From Acidimicrobiales bacterium (GTDB taxonomy: Bacteria; Actinomycetota; Acidimicrobiia; Acidimicrobiales; Ilumatobacteraceae), in NCBI GenBank assembly GCA_030833305.1, contig JAURHL010000146.1, positions 1 to 5,031 on the forward strand: DNA of 5,031 nucleotides, given 5' to 3'. The notes beneath the pieces are model-generated. The model was not told the DNA's origin. It searched no databases and saw nothing but the letters and a program-made list of their open reading frames with translations. The translations under genes were made by a program, and so were the position numbers. How positions within the stretch are numbered: the first letter of the stretch is position 1; each line of letters begins with the position of its first letter. Positions 1-5,031 of the stretch are shown here, one piece after another.

Positions 1-339
1 CGGGGCGGCGCCGGTTCCGGTACCGCCACCTTCGCCCGCGGCGATGAACACCATGTCGGCACCCTTGAGAGCATCCTCGATCTCGTCACGGTGCGCCTCG
101 GCGGCTTGACGACCGACCTCGGGATCGCTTCCGGCACCGAGACCGCGGGTCAGTTCACGACCGACGTCGAGCTTCAATTCGGCGTCACTGGTCATCAACG
201 CCTGGATGTCGGTGTTGATGGCGATGAACTCGACTCCGCGCAGGTTGCGCTCGATCATGCGGTTCACCGCGTTCACGCCGCCGCCGCCGACGCCGATCAC
301 CTTGATCTGGCAGATGTAGTTGTTCTGTCCACCAACCAT
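1..339 (-). CDS. ftsZ: Cell division protein FtsZ, N-terminal 113 residues (3' end beyond window)
   Basis: FtsZ is the tubulin-like GTPase that polymerises into the Z ring at midcell and recruits the divisome. Translating the minus strand from the ATG at 339 gives 113 residues that run off the left edge. Seen in the sequence: an IKVIGVGGGGVNAVNRMI nucleotide-binding stretch at residues 12-29, FIAINTD at 38-44, DVGRELTRGLGAG at 58-70, and the tubulin signature GGGTGTG at 104-110. Glu103 just before the signature (GEGGGTGTG) is the residue usual in actinobacterial FtsZ, where many other bacteria have Met. About 70% of the protein is missing, including the T7 catalytic loop and the C-terminal tail. 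The start is well supported by GGAGGAG nine bases upstream. The gene is last in the visible series and is separated from ftsQ by 230 nt, unlike the overlapping genes before it, so it may be expressed partly on its own. No ftsA lies in front of it. Identity is near certain. Confidence 0.98.
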   Translation of the reverse strand, partial: MVGGQNNYICQIKVIGVGGGGVNAVNRMIERNLRGVEFIAINTDIQALMTSDAELKLDVGRELTRGLGAGSDPEVGRQAAEAHRDEIEDALKGADMVFIAAGEGGGTGTGAAP

Positions 340-348
340 GCTGGGAGA

Positions 349-355
349 CTCCTCC
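349..355 (-). promoter_or_regulatory. Strong Shine-Dalgarno sequence of ftsZ
   Basis: The minus strand reads GGAGGAG here, with nine bases between it and the ATG at 339. It is the best ribosome binding site in the window and fixes the ftsZ start. The mRNA around it (GGAGGAGTCTCC) can fold on itself, GGAG pairing with CTCC over a four-base loop. An upstream CTCCGC (371-376) could also pair with GCGGAG (352-357). Whether either pairing limits translation is inference. Confidence 0.85.
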
Positions 356-362
356 GCTTTCG

Positions 363-385
363 GGCCCTCGGCGGAGCCGACGGCC
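363..385 (-). promoter_or_regulatory. Hairpin just upstream of the ftsZ ribosome binding site
   Basis: The mRNA strand reads GGCCGTCGGC, a TCC loop, then GCCGAGGGCC. This is a ten-position stem with a single internal G-G mismatch, rich in G-C pairs. It ends seven bases before the GCGGAGGAG that contains the Shine-Dalgarno sequence. Its apical part includes CTCCGC, which is exactly complementary to GCGGAG at 352-357, so the hairpin and a Shine-Dalgarno-masking pairing would be mutually exclusive. There is no T-run downstream. The inverted repeat is seen directly; any regulatory role is inferred. Confidence 0.45.
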
Positions 386-432
386 TGTTGTTACTACTTC
401 GGTCGTGTTTTCTCGATCGTCCTGAAACTACG

Positions 433-463
433 CCAGCCCGACAGAACAATCTGTCCGGGCCGG
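433..463 (-). promoter_or_regulatory. 13-bp inverted repeat or hairpin in the ftsZ leader
   Basis: The mRNA strand reads CCGGCCCGGACAGA, a TTGT loop, then TCTGTCGGGCTGG. The arms pair over 13 positions with one G-U pair and one bulged G. This is the strongest inverted repeat I find in the window. It lies about 95 bases upstream of the ftsZ start codon and has no U-rich tail on either strand, which argues against an intrinsic terminator. It could be an RNA leader structure or, as the palindromic core CCCGACAGA/TCTGTCCGGG, a binding site for a dimeric regulator. Neither use can be decided from sequence alone. Confidence 0.5.
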
Positions 464-518
464 TTGTGGGCATGATTCTCCCACTTTCGCCGTCACAAAG
501 GGGGGATACCCCGCCGGC

Positions 519-568
519 GTGGTCGGACAAAGTCCTGCTAGGAGCACCCGAAAGCCCGACGCGACCAC
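519..568 (-). repeat. Nested inverted repeats immediately after the ftsQ stop
   Basis: Outer arms GTGGTCG (519-525) and CGACCAC (562-568) are perfect complements enclosing 36 bases. Inside them sit two small adjacent hairpins: GGAC-AAA-GTCC (525-535, sharing one base with the outer arm) and TGCT-AGG-AGCA (536-546). The set begins directly next to the ftsQ stop codon at 570-572. It could fold as a branched RNA that marks or protects the 3' end of the upstream mRNA segment. The inner stems are only four base pairs, so chance in GC-rich DNA remains possible. Confidence 0.3.
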
Positions 569-569
569 T

Positions 570-1724
570 TCAGCGAACGCTCGGCTCTCCACTGGAGACG
601 TCGATGATCGCGTACTTGCTCGAACCCTGCTTCTTGATCTCGTTGACGACTCCGACCAGTTTGGTCTGGAAATCATCGGGGCGGCCGAACAGGACCTCTA
701 CTTCGTCGGTGAGCGTCATCGACACCTCTCCTTCGGCCGAGACCGCCATGGAGAGAAGTCGGGTGCGCAGTTCACCCGGAAGCGCATTGACCAACTGCGC
801 CGCCCCGAGGAATGGCTGGCCCACCGAGTCCCCCGCGGACAAGTTGGGGCCGGTCCCTCGAATCGGGACGTAGTCCACGGGGTCGCCCTCGATGACGTCC
901 AACACGCGCCCATCCCGATCGATCACCCGGTTGAAACCGTCGACCGCGCGATAGAAGCCGATCGGCTCACGTTCGACGATCTGAATGAGGACCCTCGAGG
1001 GTAAGTGAGATGTCAACGACACCTCGCGAACCCACGGGATCGCCTCGAGTCGCATCTCGGCCCCGTGAAGGTCGGCGGTGAGGATGGGTTCGCCTTTCAG
1101 ATCCGAGATCACCTCGCCGAGCACGTTGGGGTCGGCGTACACGTTGCCCTCGACCTGAACGTTGCGAATGGACAAGATGGGAGAGGTCAACAGGAGAAGT
1201 ACGACCAGCACCACGGCCACCGCGATTCCGACCACGGAGAACCAGCGCAACCGTCGACGTCCCGCGGCTCGACGGATGGCGATGCGGCGCTGCCGAAAGC
1301 GTGACGCACCCGCCGGAGAAGCGGCCGGAGCCGGGGCCGAATCATCGTCGGAGATGACGACGCGCTTCGTGCCGGAGGCGGATGGTTTGACCGACGATGT
1401 CTTCGCTGGAGACGACGACGGCACCGGGATCTTCCTCGAGATCTTCTTCGGCGTCACCGTCGAGGTCGAGTCGCCGTCGATGTCGTCGTCGCTCGCCTCC
1501 TTGGATCGGGTCCGACCGAGCCAGCGGCGCCCGGGGAATCGCTTTGGTGGGGCCGTTCCCTGCGACCCGTCGCCGCCAGCGGACCCACCTGCGTCCGCGG
1601 ATCCTGCGGTGGTGTCGTCGTCGGAGAAGACCGCCGAGAGTTCGGCTTGCACGTCGTCGGAGATGCCCTCGTCGAAGTCGGTGGCGATCTCGCTCGTGGG
1701 GTCCACGGGGCGGTCAGCGGCCAT
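570..1724 (-). CDS. ftsQ: Cell division protein FtsQ (POTRA-domain divisome scaffold), 384 aa
   Basis: FtsQ is a bitopic membrane protein that joins early and late divisome components, chiefly through FtsL and FtsB (DivIC). Seen here: a long hydrophilic N-terminus (residues 1-141) with alternating acidic and basic patches, an Arg-rich stretch at 142-160, one transmembrane helix at about 162-184 (GIAVAVVLVVLLLL core), a POTRA domain from about 186 (IRNVQVEGN) to 253 (IVEREPIGF), then the FtsQ-type beta domain starting near IDRDGRVLDV (268-277). This order and its place before ftsZ make the identity firm despite low family conservation. I chose the ATG at 1724 because GGAG lies six bases upstream. 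It overlaps the end of murB by 11 nt. An in-frame ATG at 1778 has no ribosome binding site and would add 18 residues. The cytoplasmic tail of about 160 residues is longer than in Mycobacterium (about 100) or Streptomyces. Confidence 0.93.
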   Translation of the reverse strand: MAADRPVDPTSEIATDFDEGISDDVQAELSAVFSDDDTTAGSADAGGSAGGDGSQGTAPPKRFPGRRWLGRTRSKEASDDDIDGDSTSTVTPKKISRKIPVPSSSPAKTSSVKPSASGTKRVVISDDDSAPAPAASPAGASRFRQRRIAIRRAAGRRRLRWFSVVGIAVAVVLVVLLLLTSPILSIRNVQVEGNVYADPNVLGEVISDLKGEPILTADLHGAEMRLEAIPWVREVSLTSHLPSRVLIQIVEREPIGFYRAVDGFNRVIDRDGRVLDVIEGDPVDYVPIRGTGPNLSAGDSVGQPFLGAAQLVNALPGELRTRLLSMAVSAEGEVSMTLTDEVEVLFGRPDDFQTKLVGVVNEIKKQGSSKYAIIDVSSGEPSVR

Positions 1725-2691
1725 CGTCGTCTCCGGTGGCCGAAGGCGGAAGTCGGGCATCATCGAAGACGTGGGCATCGGGGAAGCCCACCAGACGTAC
1801 TTCGCTACGCATCACGTAGCCAGTCTTGTCGGCGACCACCCGTCGAACGTGGGACATCACCGCGACGACGTCGTCGGAGCGTCCACCCTCGTCGGCCTGG
1901 ATGAAGTTCGCGTGCTTGGTCGACACCGATGCCGACCCGATGCGCAGACCGCGCAAACCGCACTCGTCGATCAGCCGACCCGCCGCCACCTCACCGGGAA
2001 CCGGATTCACGAACACCGACCCGGCGTTCTGCCCGCCGGGCTGGTTTTCGCGCCGCCAGCGCACGATCTCCTCGATCGTCGCTTCGCACGACTCCCGGAC
2101 CCCCGCGGACAGCACGAGACGCGCGCCGAGCACGACACGCTCGTCACCGATCATCGAACCCCGGAAGCGCAACCCGAGATCGGCGGTGCGAACCTCTCGA
2201 GTCGATCCGTCGCGCCAGTCGAACAGCCGAGCGTCGACCAACGACGCCTTCATGTCGGACCCGTGTCCACCGGCGTTCATTCGCACGGCACCGCCCACCG
2301 AACCGGGCACCCCGACTCCCCACTCGAAACCCGTCAGACCGGCTGCCGCGGTGCGTCGGGCCAGAACCGGAAGGGGAACCGCCGCACCGGATGCCACCGA
2401 CGCATCGTCGACTCGCAGGTCGATGTTCGAGGCGAAGTCCCCCAGTTGGACGACGATGCCGGCGAAACCGCGGTCGCTGACGAGCATGTTGCTTCCCCGC
2501 CCGATCACGAGCACCGGCATCGAAAACGTCACGGCGGCCTCGGCCACTCGCGACAGCTGTTCCTCCTCGTCCACCCGGACGAAAACCGCGGCGCGACCGC
2601 CGACTCGATACGTCGTGAGCGTGGCCACCGGATGATCGATCAGGATGTTGTCGCCGATGAGCCGACGAAGGCTCCGTGCATCGACGTTCAC
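1714..2691 (-). CDS. murB: UDP-N-acetylenolpyruvoylglucosamine reductase MurB, 325 aa
   Basis: MurB is the cytoplasmic FAD enzyme that reduces UDP-GlcNAc-enolpyruvate with NADPH to UDP-MurNAc. Seen in order: an N-terminal TTYRVGGRA (residues 26-34), the FAD-binding VLVIGRGSNMLVSD (60-73), GVPGSVGGAVRMNAGGHG (127-144), a LRFRGS stretch whose Arg177 fits the substrate-binding Arg, AGSVFVNP (223-230) with Ser225 as the proton-donor serine, and Glu297 in SEVRLVG (296-302) as the C-terminal catalytic acid. The short form without the extra insert of the E. coli protein, together with the AGSVF motif, points to type II MurB. The start is a GTG overlapping the murC TGA as GTGA. No clear Shine-Dalgarno sequence precedes it, so translation probably depends on coupling to murC. 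The last 15 or so residues are acidic and poorly conserved. murB between murC and ftsQ is unlike Streptomyces or Mycobacterium, where it lies elsewhere. Confidence 0.96.
   Translation of the reverse strand: MNVDARSLRRLIGDNILIDHPVATLTTYRVGGRAAVFVRVDEEEQLSRVAEAAVTFSMPVLVIGRGSNMLVSDRGFAGIVVQLGDFASNIDLRVDDASVASGAAVPLPVLARRTAAAGLTGFEWGVGVPGSVGGAVRMNAGGHGSDMKASLVDARLFDWRDGSTREVRTADLGLRFRGSMIGDERVVLGARLVLSAGVRESCEATIEEIVRWRRENQPGGQNAGSVFVNPVPGEVAAGRLIDECGLRGLRIGSASVSTKHANFIQADEGGRSDDVVAVMSHVRRVVADKTGYVMRSEVRLVGFPDAHVFDDARLPPSATGDDDGR
1731..1734 (-). promoter_or_regulatory. Ribosome binding site of ftsQ, decides the start
   Basis: The minus strand reads GGAG here, six bases before the ATG at 1724, and it lies inside the murB coding region. 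It favours this ATG over the in-frame ATG at 1778, which has no purine-rich stretch upstream. Ribosomes finishing murB at 1714 would also stop right at this start. Confidence 0.6.
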
Positions 2692-4085
2692 GGTGCACCG
2701 CGCAGCGCGAGGATCTCTCTCGGCAGTGTCTCGACGTCACCACAACCCATCGAGATGCACACGTCACCGGATCGCACGAGCGAAGACACCGTGGCCGCCA
2801 AGCGGGATCGATCGGGTTCGTACACCACGTCGAGGTCCGGGCGCGCCGCTCGGACCGCATCGGCGACCAGACGGCCGGTCACACCGGGAATGGGCGTCGT
2901 TCCCGACGCGTAAACGTCGGTCACCACCACCAAATCGGCCGATCCGAACGCGGGTCCGTACTCGGGCGACATCTTCGCCATGCGGTTGAATCGATTCGGC
3001 TGGAAGACCGCGACGATCCGCGTCCAACCGTCTCCGCTCGTGCGCGCCGCGGTCAGCACCGCGTCGATCTCCCGGGGCAAGTGCGCGTAGTCGTCGACGA
3101 AGGTGGCACCGTCGACCGCGCCGACGATCCGGAAACGGCGGTCGACGCCACCGAACGTCGCGATCGCCTCCACCGCCGCCTTCGGGTCGACCCCCACGGC
3201 CGAGACCATCGCGACGACCGCCGTCGCGTTGGCTACGTTGTGGGTTCCTCGCAGAGGACTCTCGATGGCGATCGACGCCCCCGACGGAGTGCGCACCACG
3301 AAGGTCGTGACACCGTCGGATGCTCTCACCGCCGACCAGCGGAAGTCCGCTCGATCCGACGATCCGTACGTGATCCACGTGGCATCGGCGCGACGAGAGA
3401 CGATGGCCGCGATCGACGGATCGTCGATGCACACGACACGAGGGCCGGACACGCCGAGTAGGTAATCCTCGAAGGCCGTGACCAAACCGTCGAAATCGCC
3501 GTAGTGATCCAGATGGTCACGATCGATGTTGGTCAGGATCGTTCCCGACAGCGGAAGGCGCAGGTGGGTACCGTCGCTCTCGTCCGCTTCGACCACCATG
3601 AAATCGCCGTCGGCCCAACGCGCCCCGGTTCCCTCGTCCAGCAAATCGGCGCCCACGACGAACGAGGGGTCGAGACCGGCGACTTCCAAGGATCGCACCA
3701 GCAGGGACGTGGTGGTCGTCTTGCCGTGGGTACCCGCGACGGCGAGCGATCGCCGACGGGCGCACAAGGCCGCCAACATGTCGGCCCGCGTGAGGTCGGG
3801 AATTCCTGAGTCACGGGCCCGGACCCGTTCGATGTTCGACGCCGGGATCGCGGTCGACGACGTCACCGCGTCGCAACCCGCGACGACCGATGCCTCGTGG
3901 CCGATGTTGACACGCACCCCGAGCGCCCTCATTCTCTCCACCACGTCGGAATCGTGAATGTCGCTCCCCGACACGTCGTGACCCATCTGCGCCAGACACG
4001 TGGCGATGGCGTTCATCCCCGGACCACCGATTCCCACCACGTGGACACGACGGCGACGCGACAGGTCGAACGGAGCCGTCGTCAC
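2688..4085 (-). CDS. murC: UDP-N-acetylmuramate--L-alanine ligase MurC, 465 aa
   Basis: MurC adds L-alanine to UDP-MurNAc using ATP, the first amino-acid step of peptidoglycan stem synthesis in the cytoplasm. Seen: an N-terminal Rossmann-like UDP-binding domain with HVVGIGGPGM (15-24) and VSGSD (38-42); the ATP loop AGTHGKTTTTSL (117-128) with Lys122; EADESDG (166-172); NIDRDHLDHYGDF (186-198) with His191; THNVANA (281-287) with both Asn residues; VDRRF (314-318); and VDDYAHLPREI (330-340). The key Lys, Glu, His, Asn, Arg and Asp positions of the Mur ligase family are all kept. Some flanking signature residues differ: DDYAHL rather than DDYAHH, FQPNRFNR (361-368) rather than FQPHRYSR, and GCGD (447-450) rather than GAGD. 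The start is a GTG at 4085, with GGAG seven bases upstream, overlapping the murG stop as GTGA. Extension of the frame to 4322 would overlap murG by 241 nt and is not used. Confidence 0.97.
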   Translation of the reverse strand: MTTAPFDLSRRRRVHVVGIGGPGMNAIATCLAQMGHDVSGSDIHDSDVVERMRALGVRVNIGHEASVVAGCDAVTSSTAIPASNIERVRARDSGIPDLTRADMLAALCARRRSLAVAGTHGKTTTTSLLVRSLEVAGLDPSFVVGADLLDEGTGARWADGDFMVVEADESDGTHLRLPLSGTILTNIDRDHLDHYGDFDGLVTAFEDYLLGVSGPRVVCIDDPSIAAIVSRRADATWITYGSSDRADFRWSAVRASDGVTTFVVRTPSGASIAIESPLRGTHNVANATAVVAMVSAVGVDPKAAVEAIATFGGVDRRFRIVGAVDGATFVDDYAHLPREIDAVLTAARTSGDGWTRIVAVFQPNRFNRMAKMSPEYGPAFGSADLVVVTDVYASGTTPIPGVTGRLVADAVRAARPDLDVVYEPDRSRLAATVSSLVRSGDVCISMGCGDVETLPREILALRGAP

Positions 4086-5031
4086 GACCGAACTCCGGCG
4101 ACCTCTTCGATCAGATCGGTGATGGCGCCCCGGCGATTGGGTTCGCCGAGCGCCCGCGCGTTCGTCTCCAAACGCCGCCGCATGTCCGAATCGTCCCGAA
4201 GCTCGGCGACGATCCGGTTCAATCGAGACGTCACGTCGCCCTCGTCCAACATGATCGCGGCGTCTTCGTCGCTCAACCAGGCCACATTGGCGCGTTGGTG
4301 ATCGTCGGCCGCGCCCGACCACGGCACGAGGACGGACGGCAGCCCCACCGTCGCGACATCGGCCACGGTGCCGGCACCTCCCCGACCGATCAACACGTCG
4401 CAGGCTCCGTAGACGTCGGACATCTTCTCCTCGTAACCCACCACGCGGTACCAGACGCCGTCGGTACCGTCACGCTCGATCCCGCCGTCGCGTCGATGCT
4501 CGTCGACGAAGCGGTCACCGACCACGTGGAACACGGCGAGGTCGCGATCATCCGACGATTCTCCCACGAGTGCCAGAACGGATCGGTTCAGCACCCGTGA
4601 TCCGAGCGAGCCACCGATCACGGCCACGAGAAATCGGTCGGTGGGCACTCCCAGGCGCTCTCGCGCCTCCCGACGATCGCGCGCCCGGTCAACCACCCGG
4701 ATCGCACGTCGGACCGGGGCTCCGGTCCATCGCGCGCGTGCGAGTTCGGATCCCGGGAAAGCCGTGGCCGTGGCGGCCGCGAAACGCGAGGTCAGTCGAC
4801 TCGAACGTCCGGGCGTGCGGTCGTAGGAGACAACCACCACCGGAATGTGAAGTTTTCGGGCCGCCAACACCGCCGGCAAGCTCGCGTAGCCACCCACGCT
4901 CACCACCACCTGGGGTCGATCGCTTCGCATCACGCGTAATGCCGATCGACGAGCACGCAGGAGCTTGGGAACGAACGAGAGGTTCCGAACGATCGAACGC
5001 GGCGACACGTCGCGTTGCAGACCGACGACGT
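4082..5031 (-). CDS. murG: UDP-N-acetylglucosamine transferase MurG, N-terminus beyond window
   Basis: MurG is the GT-B glycosyltransferase at the inner face of the membrane that transfers GlcNAc from UDP-GlcNAc to lipid I, making lipid II. About 315 C-terminal residues are present. The first 45 or so, with the GGTGGH loop, lie past the right edge. A GTG at 5008 is internal, since the frame stays open to 5031 and matches family sequence before it. Numbering from that codon: VVVSVGGYASLPAVLAA (34-50), TGAPVR (95-100), GGSLGSRVLN (132-141), VVGYEEKMSDVYGACDVLIG (189-208), GRGGAGTVADVATVGLPS (208-225) and VPWSGAADDHQRAN (228-241), the donor-binding C-terminal domain. The usual HEQN motif is replaced by SYDRTPG (61-67), and Asp217 stands where E. 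coli has Glu269, the residue that binds the UDP ribose. Followed by murC with a GTGA overlap, it is the first visible gene of the operon. Identity is sure; the motif changes are odd but the rest of the fold is intact. Confidence 0.95.
   Translation of the reverse strand, partial: VVGLQRDVSPRSIVRNLSFVPKLLRARRSALRVMRSDRPQVVVSVGGYASLPAVLAARKLHIPVVVVSYDRTPGRSSRLTSRFAAATATAFPGSELARARWTGAPVRRAIRVVDRARDRREARERLGVPTDRFLVAVIGGSLGSRVLNRSVLALVGESSDDRDLAVFHVVGDRFVDEHRRDGGIERDGTDGVWYRVVGYEEKMSDVYGACDVLIGRGGAGTVADVATVGLPSVLVPWSGAADDHQRANVAWLSDEDAAIMLDEGDVTSRLNRIVAELRDDSDMRRRLETNARALGEPNRRGAITDLIEEVAGVRS
4093..4096 (-). promoter_or_regulatory. Ribosome binding site of murC, decides the start
   Basis: The minus strand reads GGAG, seven bases before the GTG at 4085, within the end of murG. 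Together with the GTGA overlap it supports the GTG as the start. The protein then begins about a dozen residues before the first beta strand (RVHVVGIGG), as is normal for MurC. Confidence 0.6.

Larger units (their letters stand above)
340..569 (-). promoter_or_regulatory. ftsQ-ftsZ intergenic region, probable structured ftsZ leader
   Basis: This 230-nt gap is the only non-coding stretch in the window and the only break in an otherwise overlapping gene series. On the mRNA strand it holds, in order, a nested inverted repeat just after the ftsQ stop (519-568), a long hairpin (433-463), a second hairpin (363-385) and the ftsZ Shine-Dalgarno sequence. None of the hairpins is followed by a T-run, so I do not call a rho-independent terminator. 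No convincing promoter is visible. Weak candidates on the minus strand are TTGTCC (525-530) with TATCCC (503-508) at a 16-base spacing, and a lone TAGTTT (425-430) fitting a TAnnnT -10 element. In Streptomyces and mycobacteria, ftsZ promoters are known in and around the ftsQ-ftsZ spacer, so a dedicated promoter here is plausible by analogy. Confidence 0.6.

Noticed and set aside
363..463. Rho-independent terminator between ftsQ and ftsZ
   Set aside because: The hairpins are strong but none is followed by a U-rich tract on the mRNA strand.
297..473. Possible 58-codon leader ORF on the minus strand (ATG at 473) overlapping the ftsZ start out of frame
   Set aside because: A GGGAG lies only four bases upstream, which is short, and the predicted peptide is very Arg-rich, as expected from a wrong frame in GC-rich DNA. 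Ribosome profiling could revive it.
502..512. GGGG-ATA-CCCC palindrome
   Set aside because: It is only four pairs around three bases in a G/C-rich region and is easily explained by chance.
91..873. Open frame of 260 codons on the plus strand across the ftsZ start, the spacer and the end of ftsQ
   Set aside because: The product shows no domain and the frame mirrors FtsZ and FtsQ codons. The spacer part has no ribosome binding site in this orientation.
1725..1778. Longer ftsQ start at the ATG at 1778
   Set aside because: There is no Shine-Dalgarno sequence before it and it deepens the overlap with murB to 65 nt. The ATG at 1724 has GGAG at good spacing.
1162..2913. Open frame of 583 codons on the plus strand, antisense to ftsQ, murB and the end of murC
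   Set aside because: It lies wholly opposite well-recognised genes, has no family resemblance and a low-complexity Arg/His/Asp-rich product. Long antisense frames are common in GC-rich DNA.
4086..4322. N-terminal extension of murC by 79 residues
   Set aside because: It would overlap murG by 241 nt, encodes an Arg-rich sequence unlike any MurC, and the GTG at 4085 has a ribosome binding site and a GTGA junction.

Overview
The window is a block of the dcw (division and cell wall) cluster. All genes lie on the minus strand, so transcription runs from the right edge to the left: murG (3' part), murC, murB, ftsQ, then the first 113 codons of ftsZ. Every base is accounted for by these five genes except one 230-nt gap between ftsQ and ftsZ. 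I see no mobile element, CRISPR array, rRNA, tRNA or plus-strand gene.

The DNA is GC-rich. The FtsZ N-terminus has the form typical of Actinobacteriota, with Glu before the tubulin signature (GEGGGTGTG) and the stretch DVGRELTRGLGAG. Two features argue against the best-known actinobacterial orders (Streptomyces, Mycobacterium, Corynebacterium), where murB normally lies elsewhere: murB sits between murC and ftsQ, and MurC and MurG carry unusual signature residues. There is no ftsA or ddl between ftsQ and ftsZ. A member of class Acidimicrobiia or a similar deep-branching actinobacterial lineage is my best inference; it is not proven by the sequence.

Layout, in transcription order. murG (4082-5031) ends in a TGA that overlaps the GTG start of murC (2688-4085) as GTGA. 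murC ends in a TGA that overlaps the GTG start of murB (1714-2691) in the same way. murB overlaps the ATG of ftsQ (570-1724) by 11 nt. These overlaps imply one polycistronic mRNA with coupled translation. The tight packing then stops. The 230-nt gap (340-569) holds several inverted repeats and a strong Shine-Dalgarno sequence before ftsZ (1-339).

The genes link lipid-linked precursor synthesis to septation. MurB and MurC act early, reducing UDP-GlcNAc-enolpyruvate to UDP-MurNAc and adding L-alanine. MurG makes lipid II at the membrane. FtsQ is the bitopic divisome scaffold, and FtsZ forms the Z ring. I found no new system. The points worth a second look are the structured ftsZ leader, a MurG without the usual HEQN motif, a MurC with altered signature residues, and an unusually long acidic and basic cytoplasmic tail on FtsQ.
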